40,908 bases of DNA, from positions 1 to 40,908 of the forward strand of contig JANQKI010000177.1 in NCBI GenBank assembly GCA_028281165.1, given 5' to 3'. Position 1 is the first letter of the stretch; every line of letters begins with the position of its first letter. The notes beneath the pieces were generated by a model, which worked only from the letters and a program-made list of their open reading frames with translations, was not told the DNA's origin and ran no database searches. Source of the stretch: Opitutaceae bacterium (lineage in GTDB: Bacteria > Verrucomicrobiota > Verrucomicrobiia > Opitutales > Opitutaceae). Positions 1-6,994 of the stretch are shown piece after piece. The position numbers and the translations under genes are program-made.

Positions 1-89
1 TAATGGTCTCGCTGTATTCAAAATCGCAATCGTCGCCCGAATACAAAGCGGCTGTTGTTTCGATGAAAGCGATCAAAAGGACTAGGCTT
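1..89 (-). other. Window edge; possible start of a further minus-strand gene
   Basis: Downstream of the anti-sigma gene the minus strand stays open from a TTG codon at 74-76 to the window edge, about 25 codons. It would be the third gene of the sigma/anti-sigma operon. There is no ribosome binding site and too little sequence to recognise a family, so this is only a possibility. Confidence 0.15.
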
Positions 90-917
90 CTAGATTTCAT
101 CGTTTTTCATCTTCTGCAACACTTGGGAGCTCCAAGTGGCGAGTTCGCGGATCGTCTCGTCTTCGTTAGCGTCTTGGCTGATTTGAATCAGAATGGGCAG
201 GGAGTCCTTCTCCGCATGACGCACCAGGAGCTTGATAAGCTCGGCCCGAATCATGGGCAGGTTTGGAGTTTCCAGCAACTGAACGAGTTTCCGACGGACT
301 TCCTCTTTTTCAGCGTAAGTGTCGAGCGTTTCCAGGGCGGCGAAGCGAACATTGATATTAGGATCGTTGTTCAACTTGTCGTAAAGCGCTTCGAGGACTT
401 GCTCGCTTTCGATATTCAGTTCGGAGAGCCATTCCAGGCCGCGTAGGCGTTCGACGGCCGATGTCTGGGTAAGAAGAGAGAGGGCGGTGAACTCCTTGAG
501 CGAAGCCAGCTCCGTTTCGATGACGTCAAATCGGTTGCCATTCGTTTCTTTTATCGAGGTCGATTCATTGACCAGAATGCCGATCAGAAAAGCGAATACG
601 ATGATGGCGGCCTGAGCGTATCCATTTCTGGTTACACTCCACACCCAACTCTTCTTCCTTCTCTCGTCTTGCAGCAAGCGTATTCCTTCGGTTTGACCGC
701 TCTTGTAGGCCGATAGGGCGGCTGAGAAACGTTTGGTCATGGTTTCGCTCGGCTTGGGCAGTTCATCTAGCGACTGACAAGTCTTCGAGATTTCGTCGAG
801 CAGGCTTCGGCAGCTGTCGCATTGCGAAAGGTGATCATCGATGCGCTGCCTCTCATCGACCGAGAGCTCGCCTTCCAGGTAGGCTAGCAGTTGGTCACTG
901 CATTCCAGGCATTTCAT
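90..917 (-). CDS. Anti-sigma factor with zinc finger, one membrane segment and HEAT-like repeats
   Basis: This 275-residue protein begins with a zf-HC2/ZAS-type anti-sigma domain (residues 1-45). The signature HLSQCDSC gives H29, C33 and C36 as zinc ligands, with C3 or C6 upstream. A single hydrophobic segment lies at about residues 101-117. The remaining 150 residues are helical and look like HEAT repeats (RFAALETLDTYAEKEEVRRK, MIRAELIKLLVRHAEK), which would lie outside the membrane as a sensing or protein-binding part. It overlaps the upstream ECF sigma gene by 23 bases, so the two are almost certainly translated together, and the likely role is to hold that sigma factor inactive at the membrane. 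The ATG start gives the complete zinc finger. Similar ZAS-TM-HEAT proteins are common next to ECF sigma genes in Planctomycetes and Verrucomicrobia; the signal sensed is unknown. Confidence 0.88.
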   Translation of the reverse strand: MKCLECSDQLLAYLEGELSVDERQRIDDHLSQCDSCRSLLDEISKTCQSLDELPKPSETMTKRFSAALSAYKSGQTEGIRLLQDERRKKSWVWSVTRNGYAQAAIIVFAFLIGILVNESTSIKETNGNRFDVIETELASLKEFTALSLLTQTSAVERLRGLEWLSELNIESEQVLEALYDKLNNDPNINVRFAALETLDTYAEKEEVRRKLVQLLETPNLPMIRAELIKLLVRHAEKDSLPILIQISQDANEDETIRELATWSSQVLQKMKNDEI

Positions 918-1488
918 AAGGTCTCTCCTTGATTAGCGTTTTCATGTGTTTTGCCAGTTCTGCCACGGCGCGACAGACGCGCACCTTCAGTAGTTTGGCT
1001 TCGCAGTCCAGGATTCTCGCCATTTCAGCATAGCTGAGGTTTTGTATCCGCCTCATGATTACGATTTGGCGTTTTTCCTCTGAAAGCTGTTCCAGGGCCT
1101 GATAGAGCAGGGCGGTATCTTCCGATCGGCAGGCTTCAACATCTGGCTGGTTTCTGGTATCGATCATTTCGATAGCTTTCTCGCCTCGTAGGTCTTCATT
1201 GAGGATTTCAGACTTTGTATAGTGTCGCTCCCAGTGCCGATTTTGAATGTTTCGGGCTATGCCGAACAGCCAACCCTTGAAGTGTCCGTCGTCCTTGAAC
1301 GACGCTCGATAGCGCAGCACTCGCAGGAAGACCTCCTGGGTGAGGTCTTCGCTTAAGCTGTGTTCTTGGGTTCGTTTCATGAAAAAGGAATAGAGCATGC
1401 CGCAGTAGCGCTCGAAGAGAACGTTCAAGGTTTCCAGGTCTCCATTGCGGGCCTGCAGCATTAACGATTCGTCAGTAACGGGTTCCAC
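895..1488 (-). CDS. RNA polymerase ECF-type sigma-70 factor
   Basis: This 197-residue protein has the two-domain layout of ECF sigma factors. Region 2 spans about residues 22-90, with the region 2.2 motif EDLTQEVFLRVLRY (47-60) and a GWLFGIARN helix that contacts the -10 element. Region 4 spans about 126-182, with LSYAEMARILDCEAKLLKVRVCRA as its helix-turn-helix. Region 4 is typical in length but has a Cys-Glu-Ala turn in place of the common Ser/Pro form. The start is GTG (1486-1488) with no clear ribosome binding site; an internal ATG at residue 10 would cut into region 2. It is the first gene of a two-gene unit with the anti-sigma gene, which overlaps its 3' end. Its targets cannot be read from the sequence; the surface-sorted gene transcribed away from it is one candidate by position only. 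Confidence 0.92.
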   Translation of the reverse strand: MEPVTDESLMLQARNGDLETLNVLFERYCGMLYSFFMKRTQEHSLSEDLTQEVFLRVLRYRASFKDDGHFKGWLFGIARNIQNRHWERHYTKSEILNEDLRGEKAIEMIDTRNQPDVEACRSEDTALLYQALEQLSEEKRQIVIMRRIQNLSYAEMARILDCEAKLLKVRVCRAVAELAKHMKTLIKERPYEMPGMQ

Positions 1489-1887
1489 GAAGATAGATTA
1501 TCGTTTCACATTGCTGAATATCAGGCGAATCGATTTCCGTTTCATGAAAATGAAAGAAACTTAACCCACTATCCCGTGGCTCGAAGTTTGCCTGCCATTG
1601 GGAGCTATCGAATACCGCCACGGATTGTAACAGTATAGTTACACTTTTAAGATATTGATAACCAAATAGTTGCGAAAATGAGCTAAAAACCGTAAGTTTT
1701 TCTTACAATTTTTGATTTCTATCCAAATAGCTTTCCTAATTAACAGGCTATCTAAGCTATTGATGGCTAAATTCTTACATAGGAGTGTTCCCTGTTGATA
1801 TTTTTGGCTCAATTTCTGCTAATATTTTCTCTTAGAGTACCTCAACTAGTTTCTCGTTGTTTATTTTCTTAGTAGAAAGGTTCAAAT
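1489..1887. other. 399-bp AT-rich divergent intergenic region
   Basis: No credible gene. It carries the promoters of the sigma gene (-) and the surface-sorted gene (+). Two small dyads are visible: TGTAAC-N6-GTTACA at 1626-1643 and GTAAG-N5-CTTAC at 1692-1706. An AAAGG sequence (1876-1880) may serve as ribosome binding site for the gene at 1888. I cannot assign a -35/-10 pair with confidence. Confidence 0.5.
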
Positions 1888-2427
1888 ATGCGAAGGCTCA
1901 TCATTACATCAGTGATACTTTTATCGTTTGCGGTTCTGCCTGCCTCAGCCGTGCAGCATTTCGCCTATAATGTGTTTTTCGGTACGGGAACCGGAGGCAA
2001 CGGTGTTTTGGATAACACTGTGCAAATGGTTCAATTCTCCTTAACCGATGGAGATGCCCCGCCAAATAAATCCCTTTCAGATCTCGTTAGTTATTCTGCG
2101 ACGATCGGCCCCTTCAATTTCACTGAAGCTCTAGCTTCGACTCCTGGCAGCAACTTTTTCACGAGTAGTTTATCCGGTGGTGTTCTTGGTAACGGAAGTA
2201 GCATTATGGTTATACCAAAGCTCGGATCGCCGACTCCGTTGTCCCTCACTTCTCTTGGTCTTAACTTTAACAATTCAACGGGTACGTTTAACAACGCCAC
2301 TTATGGCTTTTATAATCTAAAGATTGAGGCTAAGCCGGTAAATGTTCCCGACCATTCAGCTACGTTGAGCTTAACCCTTTTAGCGTTTTTCATGCTGATC
2401 GCTTTCAAGCGACGTTTCACGAAATAA
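1888..2427 (+). CDS. Secreted protein with VPDSG/PEP-CTERM-type C-terminal sorting signal
   Basis: This 179-residue protein has a signal peptide (about residues 1-21, ending ASA) and a 130-residue body rich in Gly, Ser, Thr and Asn with predicted beta character. The last 27 residues have the tripartite layout of exosortase substrates: a short VPDHSA motif (153-158), a hydrophobic stretch (about 159-173) and a basic end, KRRFTK. VPD-type signals are known from Verrucomicrobia (VPDSG-CTERM); here the usual S-G after VPD reads H-S. The body matches no family I recognise. An AAAGG sits 7 bases before the ATG. It stands alone, followed by a strong terminator, and is divergent from the sigma/anti-sigma pair. 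Expected fate, from the family: export, processing by an exosortase and surface attachment or release. Confidence 0.8.
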   Translation: MRRLIITSVILLSFAVLPASAVQHFAYNVFFGTGTGGNGVLDNTVQMVQFSLTDGDAPPNKSLSDLVSYSATIGPFNFTEALASTPGSNFFTSSLSGGVLGNGSSIMVIPKLGSPTPLSLTSLGLNFNNSTGTFNNATYGFYNLKIEAKPVNVPDHSATLSLTLLAFFMLIAFKRRFTK

Positions 2428-2467
2428 TAGATTTAGCTTACTGCCATTTCGACTTTGCCATTTTCAA

Positions 2468-2497
2468 GCCTCTCGCAACCGCGAGGGGCTTTATTTT
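2468..2497 (+). terminator. Rho-independent terminator after the surface-sorted gene
   Basis: An 8-bp stem (GCCTCTCG / CGAGGGGC, one G-T pair) with a 6-base loop spans 2468-2489 and is followed by TTTATTTT. It lies 40 bases after the stop codon of the upstream gene. Confidence 0.85.
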
Positions 2498-2648
2498 CGC
2501 GATTTCAATCTGGAATTATATATTTCATTTCTGAATACAAATCCTCTTGAATGGAAAGTCTGTTCATCGCTTCTGTCCTCTTAAGCTTCGACCATGAAGG
2601 TGATGAAGAAGGGGAAGCAGAAGAGGATGCTGGGGCTGGAGTATGGCC

Positions 2649-3260
2649 TTAGCTTTCCTTAAAGTCTCGATCTTCTGGCTTCTCTGACGTTTCCGAACGG
2701 GGCTTCAATAGTTTTTGAGGATGGGAGCTATCGAGTTGGAATTTTCTCCAGTCGCGGTCGACTTCCTGTCGCATTTCCAGCAGCTTGGATTCGGAGATTC
2801 CGTGCGAGACGACGTACCCAAGTTTTTCGCTCAGAAACTCCTCTAGCGAAACCCATTTGCCTCGGGATTTAACCCGATGGGTCCAGGCGCAAACGACCAG
2901 CATATCGCGGATGGATCTGGACTTATAAGCGTAGTACCAGGTGAGCCAAAGGCTGATGGTTCCGACAATGCCTATCAAACAGGCCGCCAAGTAGGCCGTG
3001 CTGCTACCGTAAGTCGTATTCGCCCTCTGAAAGATGCCGATGAGATTGAATTTCTCGTTGGCGAAAATGAAGGTGATGATGAGAAGGTAAGTCAGGGCTT
3101 GAGCGACGAGAATCGCGGTGTGCCGACTAAAGTTTTTTCGTCTTTTTTCTTCCTCTCCCACTGAATCTCCCCACTTCGTTTTATCTTTATGTTTCTCAAT
3201 GTATACGCGCGTCTTGCCCTTTGGATACACTTTTTTCCCAAATTGAACTAAGATCTCCAT
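2649..3260 (-). CDS. Two-TM membrane protein with a degenerate CxxC...SHGICPxC-type domain
   Basis: From the ATG at 3258-3260 this is 203 residues; a TTG 14 codons upstream is also open, but neither start has a good ribosome binding site. Residues 1-48 are basic and cytoplasmic-looking. Two membrane segments follow (about 49-66 and 89-111). Residues 120-160 read MLVVCAWTHRV...GKWVSLEEFL...VVSHGIS. This closely resembles the short cysteine domain found at the C-end of many PAS/GAF kinases and response regulators (CAWCKKIR...GYW..E.Y....FSHGICPEC). Only the first cysteine (C124) is left; the others read T127, S156 and K159, so metal binding is probably lost. The tail is charged and Pro-rich. 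It is monocistronic with its own promoter region. I do not recognise a precise function; a tethered signalling or protein-binding module is an inference. Confidence 0.75.
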   Translation of the reverse strand: MEILVQFGKKVYPKGKTRVYIEKHKDKTKWGDSVGEEEKRRKNFSRHTAILVAQALTYLLIITFIFANEKFNLIGIFQRANTTYGSSTAYLAACLIGIVGTISLWLTWYYAYKSRSIRDMLVVCAWTHRVKSRGKWVSLEEFLSEKLGYVVSHGISESKLLEMRQEVDRDWRKFQLDSSHPQKLLKPRSETSEKPEDRDFKES

Positions 3261-3396
3261 GCCCCTAAACGACCGGCGATAGGTCGGTAGAGTGAACTCC
3301 AAATTCAGCTAAAGTAGTTTCCGCTATGGATTCGTTTTTTCTCCACGAAATTGTTTTGAGAATTTCGGAAAAACCGCAGTTTTTCGCGAATATACA

Positions 3397-3447
3397 TCAT
3401 GACGTCATGACTTATAGGGTAATGCCTATTATATTTAGGGAATACCT
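3397..3447 (-). promoter_or_regulatory. Promoter with TATAAT flanked by two direct repeats, next to a 14-bp palindrome
   Basis: On the minus strand a perfect TATAAT (3428-3433) is framed by AGGTATTCCCT (3437-3447) and AGGCATTACCCT (3416-3427), about two helical turns apart. A perfect palindrome TCATGACGTCATGA lies just downstream at 3397-3410. The group sits 137-190 bases before the ATG of the membrane protein gene at 3260, so a transcription factor covering the -10 region is likely. The -35 element is not obvious, consistent with activator or alternative control. Confidence 0.5.
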
Positions 3448-3520
3448 GTAGTTATGCTCTCAAGGCATCCATTGAGGCCATCATTCGGTTATGATGTAGC
3501 CAATTTTCGGTTACGTATTT

Positions 3521-6013
3521 TCAGTCTATCCTCAATGCCTGATAGGGAGCTCTGCGAGCCGCTCTTAAAGCGGGAATAATAATAGCTACAACACTGGTTA
3601 TGGTTATGAGGATGATAACGGTGGGGTAGGCTAGGACGCCAGTGGGAAATTCCTGCACTCGCATAAAGGTTTTCAACTGGTTGCTTATGGCGTAACCAGC
3701 TCCGATGCCGACCAACGTTCCGATTGAGATCCACCAGACGATTTGGCTGTAGACGAGGGAAACGATGTTTCTTCCGGTGCCCCCGAGAGCCATGCGAATT
3801 CCGAATTCCGGCATTTTTTGCGACGTATTGAAACTCATGATACCGTACAGTCCTATGACCGCCATGCCTAGAGCTGCCAGACCGAAAACGGTGAAGATAT
3901 TGGCTGCGATGCGCTGGTTGACGAAGTTCCGGTCGAGAAAGTCTTGCACACTCATCACGCCCAATACGGGAGCTGTCTGGGGGGCGATCTCGAACATTAC
4001 GCGTCGTGTCGTTTCCACCCATTGATGGACGTCACCCTGGCCTCTTAGCAGCATGTTCATTCCTCGCGAGAGCCATTGGCGATGGGGGATGAGCATTTCC
4101 GCATTTTGGCGCGCGTTTTGTCCAGGGAGGGGAGGCGGTCTTAGATCAGGAATGATGCCGACGATGGTGGTCCACTCCGTCCAAGGATTGGCGCGATTCA
4201 CGTTTTGCACCTCCCTGTTAATGCCAGGGCTGTTGATGCGAATACGCTTCCCGATGGGGTTGCCGTCAGGCATGAATTCTTGCACGAACGTTCGATTTAC
4301 CACGCAAACGGGCATGGTTGAATCGACGTCGAGATCGTTGAGCAGACGGCCTTGCAGCGGTTCGATGTCGTAGACGTTGAAATATCCTGTGGTGACGATG
4401 TTGCAGCCTGCCCGCGTTCGTTCTTCGGGTGTTTCGTAAACTTCTCCTTCCACTTGAAACTCGCGACTGCCGGGGAAAATGCCCGCGAAGGCGAAGGAAA
4501 AGCCGACATCGGAAATGCCAGGGACGGCTTCGAGCTTTTCTTCCATGTCTTGATAAAATCGATACACTGAATCCGCTGATGGCAGACCAGCGGACTGATT
4601 GGCCTGAATGCGCGCGGTGAGGATTTCTCGTGGATCGTAGGGAAACTCCTGTTCTGTAAAAAAGCGTACCACAAGTATCATTACAATGGCTACGATAAGC
4701 AACGTTCCGGAGAAGGCCATCTGGAGGCCGACCAGAAATTTAGCGACTTTGCCCACAAAAACGCCGGTCGAGGTGCGAGAGCTTTCTTTTAAGTAGTCTA
4801 CCGTGTCGCCACTTGACGCTCGAAGGGCTGGAGCGAGGCTCGAGATAAGCGTCGTAATCAGTATCAAACCGATGGAAAAGAAGAGTACTCGGGGTTCGAA
4901 ATCATTATGCCACCAATAGGGTTTGAAGAAGAACGTCGTTTCGATGTAGTTCCAAATGGCTTTGCCTCCCCAATGGGCAAGAAACAAGCCCCCCAGGCAC
5001 CCTCCGAGCGAAAGCAGCATCCCGTCCATGATCACCTGAGTCATGATGTTCTTCTTGGATGCTCCGACGGCAGACTTAAGAGCGAACTCGAATTGCCGTT
5101 TCGAACTGCGAGCGATTATCAAATTGGATACGTTGGCGCAGGATGCCAGCAAAACCAGAATGGCGCAGATCATCAAAGTCATCAGAATGCGGTAGGTCGT
5201 TTCGCCTACGAATTCTTCGGCGTAGGGCTCTATCTCGATTCTTAGCTGATGTTCGTTGGTTTGCGGAAACTCCTGAGCCAGGCGCGCCGCGATCGTCTCC
5301 ATTTCCACGCGCGCTTGGGTAATGGATACGCCAGGCTTGAGAGTGCCAATTACCGTTAGAGTAACCAGTCGGTTGCGCGGATGGCCATCGGTGTAGCTCC
5401 AATCGGAAGGGGTCCATATTTCTTGCTGGAAGGGAAATTCAAAGCCTTCAGGCATAACGCCGATTATGGTGTGCGGATTTCCATTCAAAAAGGCCACTTT
5501 TCCGATGACGTCTTCGGCGCCGCCGTATTGCTCCATCCACAGTCGGTGCGACAGCAGCATGGTGGGATCGCCGACTGGCCTGGCGCCGTCGAAATCTGGC
5601 AGCCGCCCCAGAATGGGTTGGACGCCAACCATGCTAAAGAAATCAGAGGAGAACGAGGCCGACGGATAGCGATCCGGAAACGAAGTGCCGTCAGGGTTGC
5701 TAAGCGTGTGGTTCTGGAATTGATACCCAGCTAGCTTTTCGAAGCTCTGCAGCTCTTCGTAGAATACGCGAAAGTCGCGCACGTTGATCTGAGTGGAAAA
5801 GTTTCCTTGTCCTTCCATGCGTAACCACTCAATAGATACGATATCGCTAGAGCCAGGGAAGTCGGGCTTGCTCCAGATCATGCCGTTCACATAGCTGAAC
5901 ATGGTGATCGATGAGCCCAGGCCAATGGCCATGACGAGGATGGCCAGTAGGGTAGACCCGAAATTTTTAGTGGCGAGACGAAGCCCGAGTCGTAAATCGT
6001 TGAGTGAGGTCAT
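3521..6013 (-). CDS. FtsX/MacB-like ABC transporter permease (stand-alone, duplicated FtsX domains)
   Basis: This 830-residue protein (ATG at 6011-6013; a TTG two codons upstream is less likely) has the layout of the large MacB_PCD-FtsX permeases common in Acidobacteria and Verrucomicrobia. There is an N-terminal membrane helix (about 20-40), a periplasmic core domain (about 45-240), and a first FtsX block of membrane helices (about 270-400, containing LVLLASCANVSNLIIARSSKR). Two further helices and a second periplasmic core follow, then a second FtsX block (about 700-830, with GIMSFNTSQKMPEFGIRMAL). Length fits that group. No ATPase gene lies beside it, so the energising subunit must be encoded elsewhere. 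MacB-type systems move substrates or signals across the periplasm rather than by a classic channel. A BlaI/MecI-like palindrome lies about 100 bases upstream. It is monocistronic and followed by a short gap. Confidence 0.9.
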   Translation of the reverse strand: MTSLNDLRLGLRLATKNFGSTLLAILVMAIGLGSSITMFSYVNGMIWSKPDFPGSSDIVSIEWLRMEGQGNFSTQINVRDFRVFYEELQSFEKLAGYQFQNHTLSNPDGTSFPDRYPSASFSSDFFSMVGVQPILGRLPDFDGARPVGDPTMLLSHRLWMEQYGGAEDVIGKVAFLNGNPHTIIGVMPEGFEFPFQQEIWTPSDWSYTDGHPRNRLVTLTVIGTLKPGVSITQARVEMETIAARLAQEFPQTNEHQLRIEIEPYAEEFVGETTYRILMTLMICAILVLLASCANVSNLIIARSSKRQFEFALKSAVGASKKNIMTQVIMDGMLLSLGGCLGGLFLAHWGGKAIWNYIETTFFFKPYWWHNDFEPRVLFFSIGLILITTLISSLAPALRASSGDTVDYLKESSRTSTGVFVGKVAKFLVGLQMAFSGTLLIVAIVMILVVRFFTEQEFPYDPREILTARIQANQSAGLPSADSVYRFYQDMEEKLEAVPGISDVGFSFAFAGIFPGSREFQVEGEVYETPEERTRAGCNIVTTGYFNVYDIEPLQGRLLNDLDVDSTMPVCVVNRTFVQEFMPDGNPIGKRIRINSPGINREVQNVNRANPWTEWTTIVGIIPDLRPPPLPGQNARQNAEMLIPHRQWLSRGMNMLLRGQGDVHQWVETTRRVMFEIAPQTAPVLGVMSVQDFLDRNFVNQRIAANIFTVFGLAALGMAVIGLYGIMSFNTSQKMPEFGIRMALGGTGRNIVSLVYSQIVWWISIGTLVGIGAGYAISNQLKTFMRVQEFPTGVLAYPTVIILITITSVVAIIIPALRAARRAPYQALRID

Positions 6014-6113
6014 GAGCAAACTGAATCTACGGTTTCGGACACTCGCTTAGATCAGCTTCTTTGAGCCCGCCTAAAGCCCTGAGACACCCTCCACCTTTCA
6101 CAGCGACTAGATT

Positions 6114-6129
6114 TACTACTGTTGTAGTA
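6114..6129 (-). promoter_or_regulatory. BlaI/MecI-like operator before the permease gene
   Basis: TACTAC-TGTT-GTAGTA is a palindrome with perfect 6-bp arms. BlaI/MecI/CopY winged-helix repressors bind TACTACA..TGTAGTA-type dyads, so such a repressor is a good candidate. No blaI-like gene is present in the window. The site is about 100 bases upstream of the permease ATG. PadR, more often linked to these permeases, has a different consensus. Confidence 0.5.
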
Positions 6130-6225
6130 GAATGCAAGTGGAAAGTTTTGGGTCAGGTATCGAGGGGTTCGGTCGGCGTGCTTTGGATACTGTCTAATTG
6201 GTGAATAAACTAGGTAGGGAAGCTT

Positions 6226-6272
6226 GTCCTCGAGTCTCCGTGTATTGTGATCCAAGGCGGAGGCTTGAGGAC
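6226..6272. other. 15-bp stem-loop without U-tract
   Basis: GTCCTCGAGTCTCCG (6226-6240) pairs along its full length with CGGAGGCTTGAGGAC (6258-6272), with two G-U wobbles and a 17-base loop. No T run follows on either strand, so it is not a standard intrinsic terminator. It lies about 140 bases after the SeqA-like gene stop, and upstream of the permease operator on the same strand. A 3' stabilising hairpin or small structured RNA is possible. Confidence 0.45.
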
Positions 6273-6409
6273 CCGTCTCCGAAAGACTACGCCGTGACAC
6301 GCGAGCCTTCCTGCCATGTGCGAAAGACCACAATGGCGTTCTCAAGCAAAATTATCTATTTGCATCCAAATACTGGGTATAAAGACTTCTCGCATTCGTC
6401 TCTAAGCTC

Positions 6410-6883
6410 TCATTTGCTTCCGATGAGCGAGCGAATATGAGCAACCATTTCGTCAGGATAGTCGATATAGACCAAGAGCCTTTTTAGAAAACGCCGCTTG
6501 GTAGCGGTGTCGATGTTCATAATGGCCCAGTATTTTGAATTTGGAATCTGTTTGGCCTGATTATGGCGAGAGGCTTTACAGACCTCCTCTCGAGAGAGTC
6601 CAAAATAGCGGCGCCGGAGCTTTTGTCCTGCTACGAACCCCATAAATTCCTTGGGATGCATTTCGTGAATCTTTGCCAGCAGAGTCAGGTATCTCTCCGC
6701 GTCGTTGACGCAGGAGCGAAACGTCTCGGAGCGGGTGAAGGCGTATAGAGGATTCCCGATCAGCTTGCCTCCAGAAGTTCTTAGCAGACTAGCGATAACG
6801 GATTCCACGTTCGGATGTTCCGTATCTATTCTGCTTTTCAGTTCATCGATAAGCGACTGGGGTAGATCGATTTTTGGAGACAT
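6410..6883 (-). CDS. SeqA-family DNA-binding protein
   Basis: This 157-residue protein aligns by eye over its whole length with SeqA, the replication-initiation and chromosome-organising protein of Gammaproteobacteria (181 residues in E. coli). Residues 1-38 resemble the SeqA oligomerisation domain (DLPQSLIDELKSRI...ESVIASLLR). After a shorter linker, residues 48-155 resemble the DNA-binding domain. Shared landmarks are RYF (92-94), NQAKQIPNSKYW (108-119; E. coli NQTKPKHVPGTPYW) and DYPDEMVAHI (141-150; E. coli QFPAELIEKV). Of the E. coli GATC-contact residues, N150 is kept (N123) but N152 is D125, and the R116-T117-R118 loop reads L89-R90-R91. Sequence specificity may therefore differ from hemimethylated GATC. 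It is monocistronic and divergent from a sulfatase gene. The family match is strong; a role in replication control here is inference. No dam methylase is in the window. Confidence 0.82.
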   Translation of the reverse strand: MSPKIDLPQSLIDELKSRIDTEHPNVESVIASLLRTSGGKLIGNPLYAFTRSETFRSCVNDAERYLTLLAKIHEMHPKEFMGFVAGQKLRRRYFGLSREEVCKASRHNQAKQIPNSKYWAIMNIDTATKRRFLKRLLVYIDYPDEMVAHIRSLIGSK

Positions 6884-6895
6884 TCTAAACTAAAT

Positions 6896-6914
6896 AGACC
6901 TGTTTTTTAGGTCT
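6896..6914. promoter_or_regulatory. Inverted repeat in the SeqA-like/sulfatase divergent promoter region
   Basis: AGACCT-N7-AGGTCT, with perfect 6-bp arms and a spacer of G followed by six T, starts 13 bases upstream of the SeqA-like ATG. It could be an operator, possibly autoregulatory. Two GATC sites 30 bp apart (6948-6951 and 6978-6981) lie in the same intergenic stretch. Confidence 0.4.
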
Positions 6915-6994
6915 GTCAAGCTGAGTTGAGAAAGCTTTACCGCTTGCGATCCAAGTCGAGCATGAATTAGGGATATGGATCACCAGAATTTTCG

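Larger units (their letters stand above)
6014..6409. other. 396-bp intergenic region before the permease gene
   Basis: No credible gene. It holds a palindromic operator (6114-6129), a 15-bp stem-loop (6226-6272) and one YGTATCCA-family word (6184-6190). Short open frames here have unlikely composition. Confidence 0.5.

Noticed and set aside
3-446. 147-codon + strand frame opposite the anti-sigma gene
   Set aside because: It lies wholly in the shadow of the zinc-finger anti-sigma gene, shows no domain, and has no ribosome binding site.
3489-4022. 177-codon minus-strand frame rich in Arg, His and Ser
   Set aside because: Out-of-frame shadow of the FtsX/MacB-like permease; the composition is typical of shadow frames.
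6130-6345. 97-codon minus-strand frame upstream of the permease
   Set aside because: Arg/Ser-rich, contains the hairpin region, no start signal and no domain.
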